NCBI RefSeq assembly: GCF_022539315.1 | Contig: NC_066343.1 | Span: forward strand, 47,729,705-47,793,704 | DNA from: Serinus canaria | Taxonomy: Eukaryota > Chordata > Aves > Passeriformes > Fringillidae | Direction of reading: 5' to 3' | Length of the DNA: 64,000 nt | Shown: positions 47,601-62,100 of the stretch, piece after piece | Layout of the letters: the number at the start of each line of letters is the position of its first letter | Numbering within the stretch: position 1 is the stretch's first letter | Made by a program: the position numbers and the translations under genes | Notes under the pieces: generated by a model | Told to the model about the DNA's origin: nothing | Databases searched by the model: none | Seen by the model: only the letters and a program-made list of their open reading frames with translations

Positions 47601-49702
47601 CACCAGATGCAGTGAGTAAAGAAGAGGGAGCTTGACTCCTCTTGAAGGACCCCAGTGGCAGAACCAGAGGCAATGCATATAGAGTGAAATGCACTGCATT
47701 TCATTAAATTCCATTTAAGCATGAGATTAAACTTTTTCACTGTGACAAAGGACTTGGACTGGGCAACTGTCTCTACATTTAATCACCATCTTTGGCCTTC
47801 AGTACCCTGAAGAAAATGGAAGCAGAAGATAATCTTCTTCCCTCTACCACTTCCCTAGGTTGTGCAGAATTAATGTGAAAAAATAAGGCAAGACCATCTA
47901 CTGGACTCTCTACACTTGTAAGAACAGCTGTGTATGAAGTTATGACTGATTACCTTCTATAAAATATGGATGAAAAGTGTAGTGACACATAGAATAAAGC
48001 CAAATTGCAGTTCCTGGATGGCAAGCTAAATGTACAAATGAAGGTCCTGACAGAAGATGATGACCAGCATTCCTCTTAATTCAGATAATTTACCATCCCC
48101 TAAGACTAGGAAAATGAACATCACTTCACTGTGCTTTACTGCACTTAAGGTTTTCAGAGAACAGTTAGAACAAAACACATTAATTCTGCAGCAATATCAG
48201 ATAAATCAATTTAACTTGTTTATATATTCATCAGCCTATACAAGAGAATGAGAGGCAGAGCAAACTAAGTATCAGCAAGTGTTACAATAGCTAAGAATGC
48301 ATACAAAACTTCTATAAGGAGCTCAGTGGGGGGCATGCAAGCTCATCATTACATATGAAACTGAAAACCATTTACAAGGGTACCAGAATTCCTTGCCATG
48401 TTTTTGGTGTAATTTATTTTATTAAACCAGCCTATAACAGGCACTGTCTCAAACCATTACTCTTTGTCTTACTAATGTAGCTAATATCTTCAAATACCAG
48501 TGTAACTTGAAATAAAAACAATGACTTGTCATTGGCCAATTCTAGATGGTGAAATTATTGATCCAAGAAGTATCTCATAGCATCAAACAGTGCGCTAGGA
48601 ATAAAAAGTATAAATCAAACTTCTTCTGATTTTATTCTGAAATTCATGTTGATCTGCATTCCACAGGACTAATACTGGACAGGAAAGAAGTACAGTATAG
48701 GAAATACAGGAAATACAGAGCAAAAGATGCTCGGTATTGCAGAGCATTACTACCCTATAGCACAGGACACAAAGATAATTTTAAAACCAAAACCTGTGTT
48801 AATCTATGTAAAAGAAGAGATGACCACATACATCCATGGTCTTTCTCCCACACTCCTATATCCATGCAGATCCTGCAGCCATTCTCCAAATCTGGGAACG
48901 TTGAGTATGACCAGAGATATATGCAGCTGAAAACCACAGAAGTATGATTATTTCCGTGGCTAGGCAACTGCACCATTTCCATGTTTATTGCAGCTTATAT
49001 ACATTGAAACCACCACAACTCCTTGGCATTAGAAGACTGGGAACATATGTGTTCAGAGAGTTTTGTCCTCATCAGTAAATAATTAGGAAACACTCTTGAC
49101 ATGCTAAGTGTTCTGAAACTAAAACCTCTTTCACTTATGCTTTAGTATTTTTAAATCGGCACACAATTAAATTAGCTGGCAAACTTTTTAAAAACACTTT
49201 CCTCTCGTGGGTGGGGCTGTATAAATGGAGACAGAAGGGTTACAGACTTCTCTAGAAAGAGGTAAAATGCTGGGAGGATTTGCCAAAAATGCTGATCTTC
49301 TGTAGCAAATAGATTCAAAAGGCCTCACACTTATGACAAAGTTATGAAAACTTTACTCTTGCCGAGCAGTATGCTTTGTTTTAGCTCTTTTCCTTTTTTA
49401 TTAACCAGAATGCAACAAAGAATATGTGTCATTTTATCATTACTCCTTTTGGGTGGCTATAAAAGATAAAAGGATCGTTTGAGATCTATATGCCTTCTTT
49501 CAAAAATTACTTTCTAAAGTAATCAGAATTGCCATCAGCCAGTTGTTCCTTATGTTTTGATAAAAGATCAGGATTCAGTATGATGTGCTGCTTATTCAAT
49601 TTTCCTGCCAAATTAATAGGAAATATTTTCCCACAATACTGTAAGAAGATAAAGAACTTCTCTAGTCACAAGGTCTAATAAAAGTAATGAAGCTTCTAAA
49701 AT

Positions 49703-49734
49703 GAAGCTAGCCAAATAAAAATTTGGCTAGCTTC
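49703..49734 (+). repeat. 14-bp stem hairpin
   Basis: GAAGCTAGCCAAAT and its exact complement around an AAAA loop. Confidence 0.85.
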
Positions 49735-52700
49735 CTGTGGGTTAGGCTCCCCCCTGCCCCCAACACTGACATAAGTAGTTCAGTAAGAGTAACTGATTTT
49801 TTTTAAGATAGTCAGGTGATCAGATTTACCTATTCATAACTAGCTTACCTAGAATATTAAATATCAATATTTTTAACTGAGGATTTTGAAAAGGTATGGA
49901 AAAAGCTGCCAGAAAGAAAAAGAGTATGTTCCAAAGCTCCAGATCCTTGAGAATATTTTATTCAGATATCCACAAGACATTATGCCTAGATTTCACATTA
50001 CTGAGATTCTTACTTAAAAACTGCAAAATGCATTCTTTTACTGATTTTTAGTTCATTTAAAACATCCCTTTATCCTCCCTTAAATATATATTAAAAAAGG
50101 GCTATTGAAATTTAAACTCTTTAACTCCACAGAAATATCTTGTCTGCATTTCATGCAAAATAACATTATGTTACATACCTTCCCCTCAAGAAGCCTCTAC
50201 AGGAGGCTTGATTTGGCAGGGACAGAACTGATAAGACTCAACTAACAGTCCTATATGATATCCCATTTGCTTTTTAATCTGTGAAAAGTCTACTAGCCAC
50301 AAAGAACATGCCAAAAGAGTGGAAGAGATTTCTGCATCAATTCTGTATTAGCTTCCACTGGTTCTACATATTTCTATGAGATGTTCTATGCTCACTTGCA
50401 GCAAGCCTGAAATCTATCATTAAACAAGCTTGTATCAATTCTAGGTTGATACTGCCAAAAATAGGTTGGCAGCCAGTGAAGACCAATCTTAGATAATTCA
50501 ACTTCATTCTACTTACCCTCCTACCCTTGTATTTTGTATTTCTGGTTTAAACAAACACCACATAAAAAAGTAGTCAACAGCAGTAGCTTTCCATTAAGAA
50601 ATGCAAAAGCCATTATTCCTGGCTGTTTGTCACAGTAAACTGAGAAGGGGAAATGAGATTTAAAAGATGAGTAAAAAGGATCAATAAGAAATATTTTGAC
50701 AGTATTGACAGTTGACCAATTCTACATTAAATACAATTTATGTTGATGAGTATTGCAAAACCCAAATAATTCCATCAAATCTGCTCTTAAAGACTTGCAC
50801 TAAGAAAGTTTTCTATGCAACCAGATAATTAAACAATTTCTTTTCGAGAACTACCTTAACGTAGTACTTAAAGCAAAATAATCACAATTTGTTACACATT
50901 TCCATTATTTCACTAGATCTTTTCCTTGTTTGCTGCATGTCTAAAAAGTCAACAACAGTTCAATTAAAGGAAAAAAAACTATTACAGAATATAATTGTAT
51001 TGAATTAAGAATTGCAACTTGAGAAACAAAATTGAGTTCAATTTCCATGCAGTGTCCAGATTTCCAGGTATTTCCATTCTACTTTGAAAAATTGACAAAG
51101 GAAGGGAAATCCTCAACTGCAAAGCCTAAAACAGAAGCTCTGCCATCTTGATATGCAATCGTGCACAAAATAAAGTGGTGTTTCCTGGCAGACTTTCATA
51201 CATTTGGGAAATACAAGTCTATGTTCTGATTTGCAGAAGCTTTCTCTCCAAGTTCAGATCTGGCATTCTAACATGAATACACATTATATTGCCCTCATTG
51301 AATCACCACTGCCATTTCATTCAGGCAAAAGCTATAATTGTGTCCTTGAGTTTTTCTGACAAAAGTGAAGACTGATGTTAAGTCACATATTCTGATAGCA
51401 GGGCCAACAGCAGAAGAAATTAAACTACAGAAAGCATAGAACTGCATATGCAAACGTTTACAGTAAAGGATGGAAATGACTGCAGAATTTTTATTTTTCT
51501 CCTATCATTATTCCCTTATTTCCTGTTAAACATATGTAAGTCCAAATCCTAGAAAATACCATTTAGAAGTTTTGTGTTCAGCAGGGTCTCTGAACACTTA
51601 ATAGGGTTATTTTTTATTTATATTGCATGTGATAAGACCAAATTAGATCATTAAATTTTAACATTCCATGGAGGAATGATAATGGCTTTCTGGTGATGTC
51701 AGAATACTTTATATACAACTTCTGCATTTACTTTTCCAGTGTGATCAGCATCTTATTTTATTGCGCAGATGTCACTCCACCAAATTATTATCAGATTGTT
51801 CCATCTTTAAGTAGATAATTCTATGCCATATGTTTTGTAGGAATTAAGATTCTTGCACTGGTATGTACCATATTGCTCTCTCTTACTAAATACAGTTAGA
51901 GAATTAATGCTTAATAGACACATGCAGTGAACACTAAACCTGCCGCTGGGAAGGACATGACACAAAAAGGGGAACATCACTTGATGTTCTTTTCAACTGT
52001 AACCAACCTATTGGAAAAGCACTAGCAATTTAAACTCAAGACTTGTACATCATGAAATTCCATCAGGGAAGATAGAAGGACTGGGAATTAATGCATTTTA
52101 ATTAATTGATAAGTTGCCTCTATCTTCTGAGAAAATACAAAGATTCTTCAGCTTCTATTGACTGAGGGTGGAAACAAAGGATGCACCATGCCTTGCAGAA
52201 TCAAAAGTTTTGTGAACATAGGTATCTTAAGGAAAAAGTAAAACTGGGCTCAAGAGAGTCACAAGCAGAAGAAAAATTAAGTTAAACCAAGAACAATTAT
52301 TGCTGCCTGCGTCAGGAACACTGCATTCATCCAAATTAATCACAAGTATGTGTGAAGTATTTGTGCTACAGGACAAAAATGTAGTTAAAATTGACCTTTC
52401 TAAAACTAGATGCCCATCTTCCTGAAATCATTTTTCTCTGAAACGTTTACTCAGCAAATAATATACCTGCTACCCTTTATGCTAAAAAGACAAAATGACC
52501 CTTTCCAATTTCTTCACTATGTCAGACATCTACAGAAGGTACAGGGGTGGGTTTATTGTATGCTATGCCTACTTCTCCAAAAACAACATTTCTATGGAAA
52601 ATGTCAACTGTAGTAAACAGAGCAGCTAAAAAACCCTAAAAAAACCCTACTAAAAATTCCCATTCTTCATACAGCATCAAGTTAAATGAAACATCATCCA

Positions 52701-53601
52701 ACAAAGGCCTGCAATTACCACAGGAATTCCCAGAAATAAGCTCTTTGGTTTCATACCTACCAAAAGAGATCTGGATTGTGAGGTTCATTTCCTTCTAATG
52801 TTTATTTCTTTCAGGAAAGAAAATGTAGGCAAAAAAAAGACACCAAGCAGTATATTTCAACTACAAAAAGCTGTATATTTTTCCTGGTTTTTTAGGCACA
52901 GGTTTTAACTGGGTTGAAATTTTATTGATGCTACATTTATGGAAATCTTAACAAGCAGAATTGCAATGTCAAGTAAATGGTTCCAGTCACAAAATGAAAG
53001 CAGAATCAAGATGTCTATTTCTACCACAAAAGAAGCAAACACTTTTACTGTATGTCCTTTCTTGGCCTTATGCTTTTGAACTCAGCATTGACCTCTAGAA
53101 AAAAATATGCTTAATTGATTCCTATTTTCTGGGTTTTCAGTTCTGATTAATATCAATAGAATTATATCTATGGCCTCCTTATGTCTTTTTCCTCATTTGA
53201 CCCACCCAGCTGCCTACTCTAATATTAGGAGGAGAAATAAAAATTTTGTTATCATATTTCTAAAATGTTTTTACAGACCCCAATCTGGAAGTTCACTTCC
53301 ACTAGGCATAAAAATTTAAATTGTAAAGCTAGCTTAAATATATTCATAGATTGCCTAAGTGTTTTTTTCATATTTTTACTGGAACTAACAGACTTGCAGG
53401 GATAATATTTCTAAACCCACCAGGTCTACCGCAGAGCTCCAGGACTTGGTTACTCACAACGGAAGTACATTTTGGTGTCCTGGATCCAGCCTATATAGAG
53501 AAAATCAGAAAGCTAAAATGCATTTATAAATAAAACTACAGCTTGCTCTTCAATCCAGCTTCTGTACCTTTGTTGTCTCTCTGTGTGCTAACTCTGCCCT
53601 T

Positions 53602-53639
53602 TTCAATAAAAGGGTGTTTTTCAATAAAAGGGTGTTTTC
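53602..53639 (+). repeat. Two-copy 18-bp tandem repeat
   Basis: TTTCAATAAAAGGGTGTT occurs twice in succession. Confidence 0.9.
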
Positions 53640-56600
53640 TTCTACTTGCTTTCAAGTAAGGCTCCTTCCTATCAACAACTTTTTGAATTAGCTTTTTTAG
53701 AACACACATGTTCAGAATTTCATAGTGTTTCAGGTGAGTTTTACTGTAATCCTCCACAATGGTAGTGACACTGTTATATCACTGCTACTACAAAAAAACT
53801 GTAACTTGTAATAGCTACAACTCCATTCCTTTTATCAAATAACATCCTGTATACACACAGTCATCAGCTACATAGACCCTAAGTCTTGGTCATTTCTAAG
53901 AGATGAAGTCCCAACTGCCACAAGAGGTCCGTCTTTTTACATCACTGAACAAACAAGTAAAACTTAAGAATTGACACTTTGCTGGCTTGCATACCTCTGC
54001 CACAAGCTGTGCCACATCACTCTCCTGTCACAACAGTATCACTTAGGACTAATGCAACGTTTTCCTCTACATTTGAGGAGAGACACCTAGGGGGTGACAG
54101 GTTTGCATAACTGAGAAAGAACAATTTAGTAAAAAGACACCTCCCTACCATGGTTTCAGCATTTTAAAACAGTGGTAATTAATTTCTTCATCAGACACAA
54201 TATAAGAATAATTTTAAAATATCCATGACGCTAAACAGCAAAAAATTACCAATAAGGCAGTCCGATTACCACCACTCCACACTTTTGTAGGTCCAGTTTT
54301 CATTCATAGCTTGAATACTTGGTAAAGACTTTGTCTGCATCCTGTTACTCAAAAAAATTGTATTTGTTCAAGTACAATTTTTAGATTTCTGGGAAACATA
54401 AGTTGCTCCACACTTGGAAAAGTTGCATATGCTTTACACTTCAATAAAATGAGAAACAGGTAGTAAATTTGTAACTACTACAGGCAAAAGAATCCATATC
54501 AGTCTTCTCTGCTTCAGCTAAAAAAACTCTTTCCCTGAAGTAACCTGAAAGCTCATGACTCCCACAGTCTGCCAGCCAAAAGAGGAAACAAAGCTTAAAC
54601 CCAGAACTGAGCTCAAACATAACTAGCCAGCATGTCTGCAGGCCCTTGTTTCATGATCTGTGACCAGTAAGCATGCAGCTTTTCACAGCTCTTTTAATTG
54701 CAAGGTTTTAATATAAAAGGAACAAATAACTGAAAGAAAAACAATGTTTAAACAAGAAACACTGTCCATAGAGATCTGTTTTGCACAAGTCTAGTCCAGA
54801 GGCCTAAGATCATGTATACAGTCTCAATCTATTAATCTGTCTGTTCTTCAGCAAATAATTGTCATTTTCTTGACAATACTACTTTTCTAATCATTTCAAT
54901 TGTCAGAATTAATGTCTCCGAGCCATTGCATGAAAATACATCATTATGAGCTAGGCTTGGAATGAATGTTTTCTCAATTAAGAATGTGTGCATTGTTTCT
55001 TATCCTGACAACTGGGAGATTCAGTTACTTCATATAACAGCCTCATCCTAGTTTCGTTAACACACTTGCTATTGAATTACAGTATCACATATACAGCAGC
55101 ACACTCATGTGGACCAAAAAATGGTGCCAACACTACTCTGCATGTTTTGCACTCCTCAGTTCAAGCTTAAACTAAGGCCATCCCTACTTCCAAGCCATAT
55201 GCTCTTGTTTAAATACTTTAAATACAGTATTTTTAATACTACAAAATACTGGCAAAAAAAGAGGTAAGGTTATCAACATAAAATATTTCTTTGATTTCCT
55301 ACATATTAAAAAAAAAATCTTATATTCCACTCCTCTAATTTTGTAAGGGATGGCAACACTCTTAATGGACACTCTTTATAGTTTGCTAATTAACACAGAT
55401 TGGGGAAATTACAATATAAGTATGTCATGCTTTACTGTCCCCAATTTAAGACATCTACCAACAACAAAAACAAACTAAACAAAATAACAACAACAGAATC
55501 ACCCTGTACTCCCTCACCCCCTTTCTTCACTTTGGAAGACTAATTTCTTTTTAGCACCTTTTGTTTAGATCACATCTAGGTAACTGTGTCAAGTTCCCTC
55601 TCTTTAAGAAAAATGTAGATAAAAAAGAGTGAGTTCAGCAGAGGTTTAAGGCAATCAGAGAAAAGAGCATGTGAAAACTGAGTGAGATGAGCACATTTAG
55701 CATGGAAAATGTTTCAGGGGGAAACCAATGGCACCCCTCTGCTACTTCAGAGATTACCAAGAGAACAGAGTAAGAATGGTGGATGACAAAAGGGTGAGAG
55801 ACCGTGGTCATTCATTCAAATACAAGTGGGTAGAAATGGGAAATAAGAAAAATTTTTCTCCATGAGGACAGACTGGCCTCAGTGGAAGCAGGCTCTGAAT
55901 TATTCTTTGATCCAATGAAAAGTACAAAACAGCTGACAACTTCATTTACTTATCTTTACATACCAGACTTATAAACATATACTGAAAATGGTAACTTCCA
56001 CAAGGTTTAAAAGCCAGTAAATTTTCTCCATCAGGAATAATAGACGGTGAGTTTTGAAACTCTTTAGTTATGGTACACATTAACTTTTATAAATTCTACT
56101 AGTTAGCAAAAGAAGACAATCAAAAGAGATTGGTTGTATTACAATGCAAAATGCAAGAATGATTGTTTAACAAATCCATAAGCTTAAAGAGTAGCATATT
56201 CTCAGAGGAAGAAGTGGGAAATACATTTTCCATAATACTGATAAAGGGTCAAATCACAAAGAGCAAAAATATTCCAAGAAAACTCAGCAAGCTTAGTAAG
56301 AATACTTCACTTGACTTCTGAGTATCAGCTCTGAAAATTTCTCCTCAACTAATTTAAAACCTATGAATTCTGAACATCAGGAAATTTCATCATTTAAATG
56401 TAGTGGTCAACATGCATTAAGTATCATTATAATAAACTAGAGGGTAAGGACATATGATCTTTCCTCCTACATGATTATGTAGAATTTTATTGTAATCATA
56501 AATTTCTCAGAGTTTTAGTAGTCATTTAGTCTAATACTATGGACTCAAAACTTCAGTCATATACTATAAGCAGGCTTTCTTTTGATAAAGTAGTTATCCC

Positions 56601-58469
56601 TGATATATTTAATCTTTCTTATTGCTCATTATATTTCATGACTACTTAGAGCAATGCAGACCATTGCTACTTAAAAACTAACATATTTTAAGAAAAAACA
56701 GACTGTCTGAAGAAAATAGCTATCATTAATAGCATACAGATTCCCTTAAGTGACTCATTATGTGGAACTTCTGATAGGGTTGTATCCCTGTTCTCACAGG
56801 GCATATTCTAGCATAGGACTTCTATCAGCGTGACTGAACTGAACCAAACCATTTTAATTACAGCTGCAAATGCAGGCCAAGAACAACGTTTTGAACGTGT
56901 CCTTCAGCTTCTGAGAATGACAGGAGCTGCTTGTTGCCATCAGGTAAACCATCAAGTTTGTTCTAACTGCAAATGAGAACAAGAACCAGGAACTGTATGT
57001 GTAGAAAACAAGGAATAGCTGACCTCTTCTGCAACTACAATCTTTGTACATAGCACTTATTTTTTCTTCGGATTTGCAAAGTTTGTTGAATGAGTTTCTT
57101 AAGAGTAAACAACTATAATAAATCAGATTTCCCTCATCTAACAATTCTAACAATGGTATCTTTCAAAAAAGCACTGGGTCTTTTGTCTGAGCATTTGTTG
57201 TGTACAGTCAGACACTGTTTAATGTGGAAATATATAAGACTCCCTTCAACAACGTTTAGGAGCAAAATATACAGAAACATAGCTTTAACATTTTTCCCAT
57301 GGCACAGTGACCTCAGTAAAAACAATTTAATGCACAGCATTCATGAGGTTTTTTAAGTGCATAGGGATTTTAAAAGTCAAACTAAAAAGACTTGAAAAAG
57401 ATTACAAGTTGCAATGCATACAACAGGAAAGGAACAGTAGGTGTATATATTAGTGCTCTTTCCCTCACCACTAACTCTGAAAGCAGCTTTACAGTAATTT
57501 TGTAAACTTATGTTACAACAACTGTTGCCTAATATTGCAATTAATATCAAAACACATATTGTTTTCATTAACCAGATTTTTTTGTAATATAAACCAGGAA
57601 CTTCAGTGTGACCATGCAGGAAAAGAACATACAATGGCAGCTTATGTTAGCATACCTGTACTAACCTCCAATAATGAGCACAGGTTAAAAAGAATTTAAA
57701 AAAAAAAAGGAGGGGGGAGGAACACTAGTTAAAAACCACCACAGCTATCCACAGTTAGGACAAGTATTTTCAAGTATTTCTCAAGTACCTTCATTTCCCA
57801 GGCATGTTAGAATTACAGAAATTCACTACTACTTAAATAAATACACATGTGCTAGCACAGACTAAGATTAACTTTAGTTTTTCAGTTTCACATGTGCTAC
57901 AAACCAATATTCATGCAATTTAATGCCCTTGATACCTCAAACTTCACTGCAGAACAAGTCAGTCCATACAGCAACACTCTTTTTCCCAGAAAATATGCTG
58001 TACCTTAATAATCAGCTGTGGTATCCAGAGAATTGTGTTATACTGCATTTGTCCCTAAGAACAGAAAGGCATATCTTGAATTCCCAGCATAATAAAAACC
58101 AAAGCCAAAAGTAGCATAGATGTAATGTCACATTTTTAAATGTAAATGTGACAGGCATTTAAGGAAAGACAGATTCCAAAATGAAATATAGTGGGAGGAT
58201 TAGCAAAACCACTATGATTCAAATAACAGTGAATTCTCCAAGGGTTCAAGCTTATCTGTGTCTCAGCAGCAGCATAACAAGCATAAGTCCAAATCACAGA
58301 TGCAGGGATTTTAAAGCACTAGAGCAACACAAACATACCACTAAATAAATCATTATCACGAAAATGTAATTTCTTAAAAACAATTCTGGATGATGAACCT
58401 TTCCTTGAAGACCAAAAGCAAAATAAAAGCAGAAACTGAAAATGGTCTGAATAGTATAAATCCCTGCAT

Positions 58470-59162
58470 TGTGTGCCTATGGCACCGTGGTATTGGCAGA
58501 GGATAACTGCAGGGGCAGCCTCCATGGAAAGAGGCCTGAGGTTGCCCAGTGCTGGACATAATCCATTCCAGCCAGCCCCATGGACCAACCCTGAGGCATG
58601 ACAGAGCCCTGCAGCCAAACAAGGTGAAGGAGACTCAGAAAAAACATGCCTAACAAAGGGGAAAGCCAGCAGATAGTAAGATGAGGAGGGATCACAAAGT
58701 AGAATGAGAAATGGGAGGGAACACCAAGGTCAGAGGACAAGGGAAAGAGGTCTCCATGGCAGAGCAGGTACTTCCCCAGCAGCCTGTGAAGAGTTCATAT
58801 CAAAGCACCTGGAAGCCTAAAACAACTGTGACCTTTGGGCAAAGCCCATGCAGAAGTACAGGAAAATTGAGAGAAGGCAGAAGTGGCACAGAGGAAATTC
58901 CTGTACACTGAGCACACACTCTTTTCTCCCAAGTAACTCTCAGGAAAGTAAAGGGGAAAGGGTCAGGAATGAAACATGAAGTTCACCCTCAGAGGTGGAA
59001 GAAGAAAGGTGTTGTTTTAAAGTTTGTTTCTCACTACCCAAAGGTATTTTAATTGGCAACAAATTAAATTACTTTTCCACAAGTTGAGTCCCCAACAGTA
59101 GATGGTGAGCGAGCAAGGAGATGGGTGGGCATTTATCCTTCAGCCGAGGCTAACTCATGACA
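58470..59162 (+). mobile_element. Degraded avian LTR remnant
   Basis: The stretch from about 58968 (GAATGAAACATGAAGTTCACCC) through GGTGTTGTTTTAAAGTTTGT, TTGGCAACAAATTAAATTAC, CACAAGTTGAGTC and GATGGTGAGCGAGC to GAGGCTAACTCATGACA follows the 3' half of an avian ERVL-type LTR in order. The left boundary (TGTGTGCCTATGG, near 58470) is a guess and no target duplication was found. Old by its divergence. Confidence 0.6.
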
Positions 59163-62100
59163 GCGGGGTGAGTTGAGAACAGGAAAATAAACTATACAAG
59201 GACAAATGCACACTGCACTGTTTTCCCTCAGAACTAATAATATTATGAGGAACTGACTTCACTTGCGGGAAAAGATTTGTAAGTGTGGTAGGCAGTGTTA
59301 AAATTCTTAGTAAGATACGCAATCTTAAAACTCTCAAGAAACTGGAAAAAATTTCCTAGATTAGAACTGGCAGTTTACAATTTTATTCACAAAAGGCAAA
59401 GCAGTTTTCTAGGTGTTTGTTTCAAAACTATATAGATTTATGTGATGTATATTGTTATGATACTACACTTAATGCAGACAAAACATTCCAGGAAGAAATC
59501 TGTGCTTCACTGATAAAAAAGCAGGAAAATCTGACAGCTGACTCAAGGCAGAATAATTTCAGTTTTAATCCACAAATTTAATCTCTTATTATATGGTCAA
59601 ATTAATATTGATGGGAAATCTGGCTGTTTCCACTATCTCTTTTTAACATTATTATTGTTCTATTATGAAATGTTTTGGCCCTTTGTTATCTCTTCTTTGG
59701 TCATTCAGATTCTTTCCTTTAAGCTTGTAAAATATCTAAATCTTAAATGGACTTACCTTTTGTTATTCTTGAGAGTCAGTCGGTGGGGCCCTACTGTAAT
59801 TTTCCACAATTACAGTCACTTACACATTCTATCTAAGAAGTTACAATCCTATTGTGAGATGTTACAATATCAATGTTTGTTTGCTTTTTGTTTCCATAAA
59901 ATCAACAGTTTTCTGACGATCATTCAATTTGTCATAATTGTACAAGTTCTCCTCTCCCAAAAGATGGCTTTTTATTAGGCAGAGCACAGGGTTTTACAGC
60001 TTTTCACTTTACGGAGTGCTATAAAAAGGAATTCTTTTTCTTAAACATAATAGAAAACTTGTTCAACAGAAATCAGCTCACACCTTTTTTCCAAGGCTGC
60101 CTCACTTGACTCTTCAGCTATCTCCTTATCCAATTAAGCACTGTTGACAAGAGCACTGCTGAAAGCTATGTAAGAAGCCGTATCGAATCCTCCTTGGCAA
60201 CCATGACATAGGCCACTGAAGGATTATCACTGGGCTCCCAACAGCTATGCAGAAAACCCATGCTGGTTTTGCACCAACATTTTATTAGAAGAATTTTCAT
60301 AGTCTTATTACTACCAGCCTGGACCCACCCAGAAGCCACAGTGATGTAAGCTACAACATAGGCAAATTTCCATTGTATGAACTTTGCCCATGGCAGATTT
60401 AGAAAAAGCAAAAAAGCTAAGTTGCCAAGAGCTTTCAGCACCTTGCATATGCTGCAGCTCTCACTGCTCCTGCCAGCTGTACAGCTGAACCAGTGATAAC
60501 GCCGGCTGGAAATTTCAGAGTAAACAGACATGACTCCAAAGGGATAATATGAAATGAGCTTCTGGCAAAATAATAGGATAAATTAAAAAAAAAAAAAAAA
60601 GAAAAGAAAACCTAGTAAGCTGAATGTACCATAAAGAGCAGAAATAGTTTTGTAGTAATGTCTATGAGGAAACTCAAGAATGCATTAGGTAGCATACCAT
60701 GCTCCTAAACAACTATGTGCCAGGCAGCTTTCACACATGTGTTTTCAAAGCATTATAAATAAAGAGTAAGTGCCAAAGTCATTATCCTCCTTTCCCTGAG
60801 CTAAAGAGTATCAGGCACAGGCAGCTACTGTTCATGCTAATCACCACTGCTGTAAGACAGAACAGCAAAGAAGCAGACCTGCTTGGTGATTCTGACTAAT
60901 AATTTCTGCCTAAGAGTAATTTAGCTAATAAAATGTAGTATGCAACAAGCCTTTTAGCACCTACGAATCATACTTTGTAATAGCCTTCCTGAACACTGGG
61001 AAATGATATCATTTTGTAATTCATAAATAGGACATTTCACTCATTTCAGTCCGGATGAACAAGTACCATCAGTACAAACAGATTTTTGTACATTTGGCCA
61101 TGACAAACAGAAACAGATGGGAATCCGTTTTCTAGCTACTACGTAGCAAAAAGAACATATGTAGGTTTCTTAAAACATAGTAAAGAAAGTTTTTAATCAA
61201 TGTTGGCATTTGCTGTGCACCAGTCTCTCTTTCAAGAATCAGGGTTAGAAAATGCACTATAATACATTATTTTCATAGACCAATTTGTTTGGTCTTCCAA
61301 CAACAGTGAAAGCCAAGCTGGATTCTCAGCAAGTGTTGAACAGTTTTAAAGACCAAAAAAGTCTGAGTATGGAAGAAAGAAGCTGAGTACACAGCCAATA
61401 ACATTCTGTAAAGCACACTCTTAGGAGCCAGAAAATAACACTAAACACGACCTGAAAAAAAGGCTTTAGCAAGGAAACCAGAGGTAATACACATAGTATA
61501 TAACAAAACAGGAATGTTTATATTAGTGCAAAAAAAAAAAATCTTAATATACAGATTCTACACTAATACAAATTCCTTTTTTTAAAGGTGTCTTTAAAGA
61601 TAATGTTACTCAGCCATATGTATCTGTGACAATCTGGCTGAAAAAATGTTTGTGATGACAAATAAGTTAATTTTTCTCAATTCTTTCATAACATCAAAAC
61701 AGAACTGTTTTAGGCATATGTATTCCATGGCATTTCACAAAAGAATCATAAAAGTCATTGAATGGCAATCTTTAGACAGAATGTAAATTTCTGTGTTGAG
61801 AAATTAAATTTGAAACACAGACTTAAGGGAGAGAAGAACAAGAAGTCTGAGGATTTCTTAGAAGCAGAATCTTAGGTATTTTTTTGCCATATGAGAACCA
61901 ATTGGACCAAACTAGAAAATCAAAGCACAGAAGAAAAGATGGCAATCTCGGTTGTACCAATGTTAGAACATATTAGTCAAAGTAATAATAAAAGGTTCAA
62001 CCAGCTCTAAATATGCTGGATTTTCTCACTATTTAAATTGCTGTTAACAAGTACTGCATGTGTTCATTATTATTAAAACCAACACTGTACACTTAAAACA

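Noticed and set aside
47058..47740. Minus-strand open frames of 179-218 codons
   Set aside because: They run antisense through a CR1 fragment; a similar peptide appears opposite the other CR1 copy at 44576-44833, so it is repeat-derived.
60166..60531. Minus-strand 121-codon open frame
   Set aside because: It is uninterrupted but matches no family I recognise, with no neighbours or splice context; chance length is possible. A protein search with no hit would confirm rejection.
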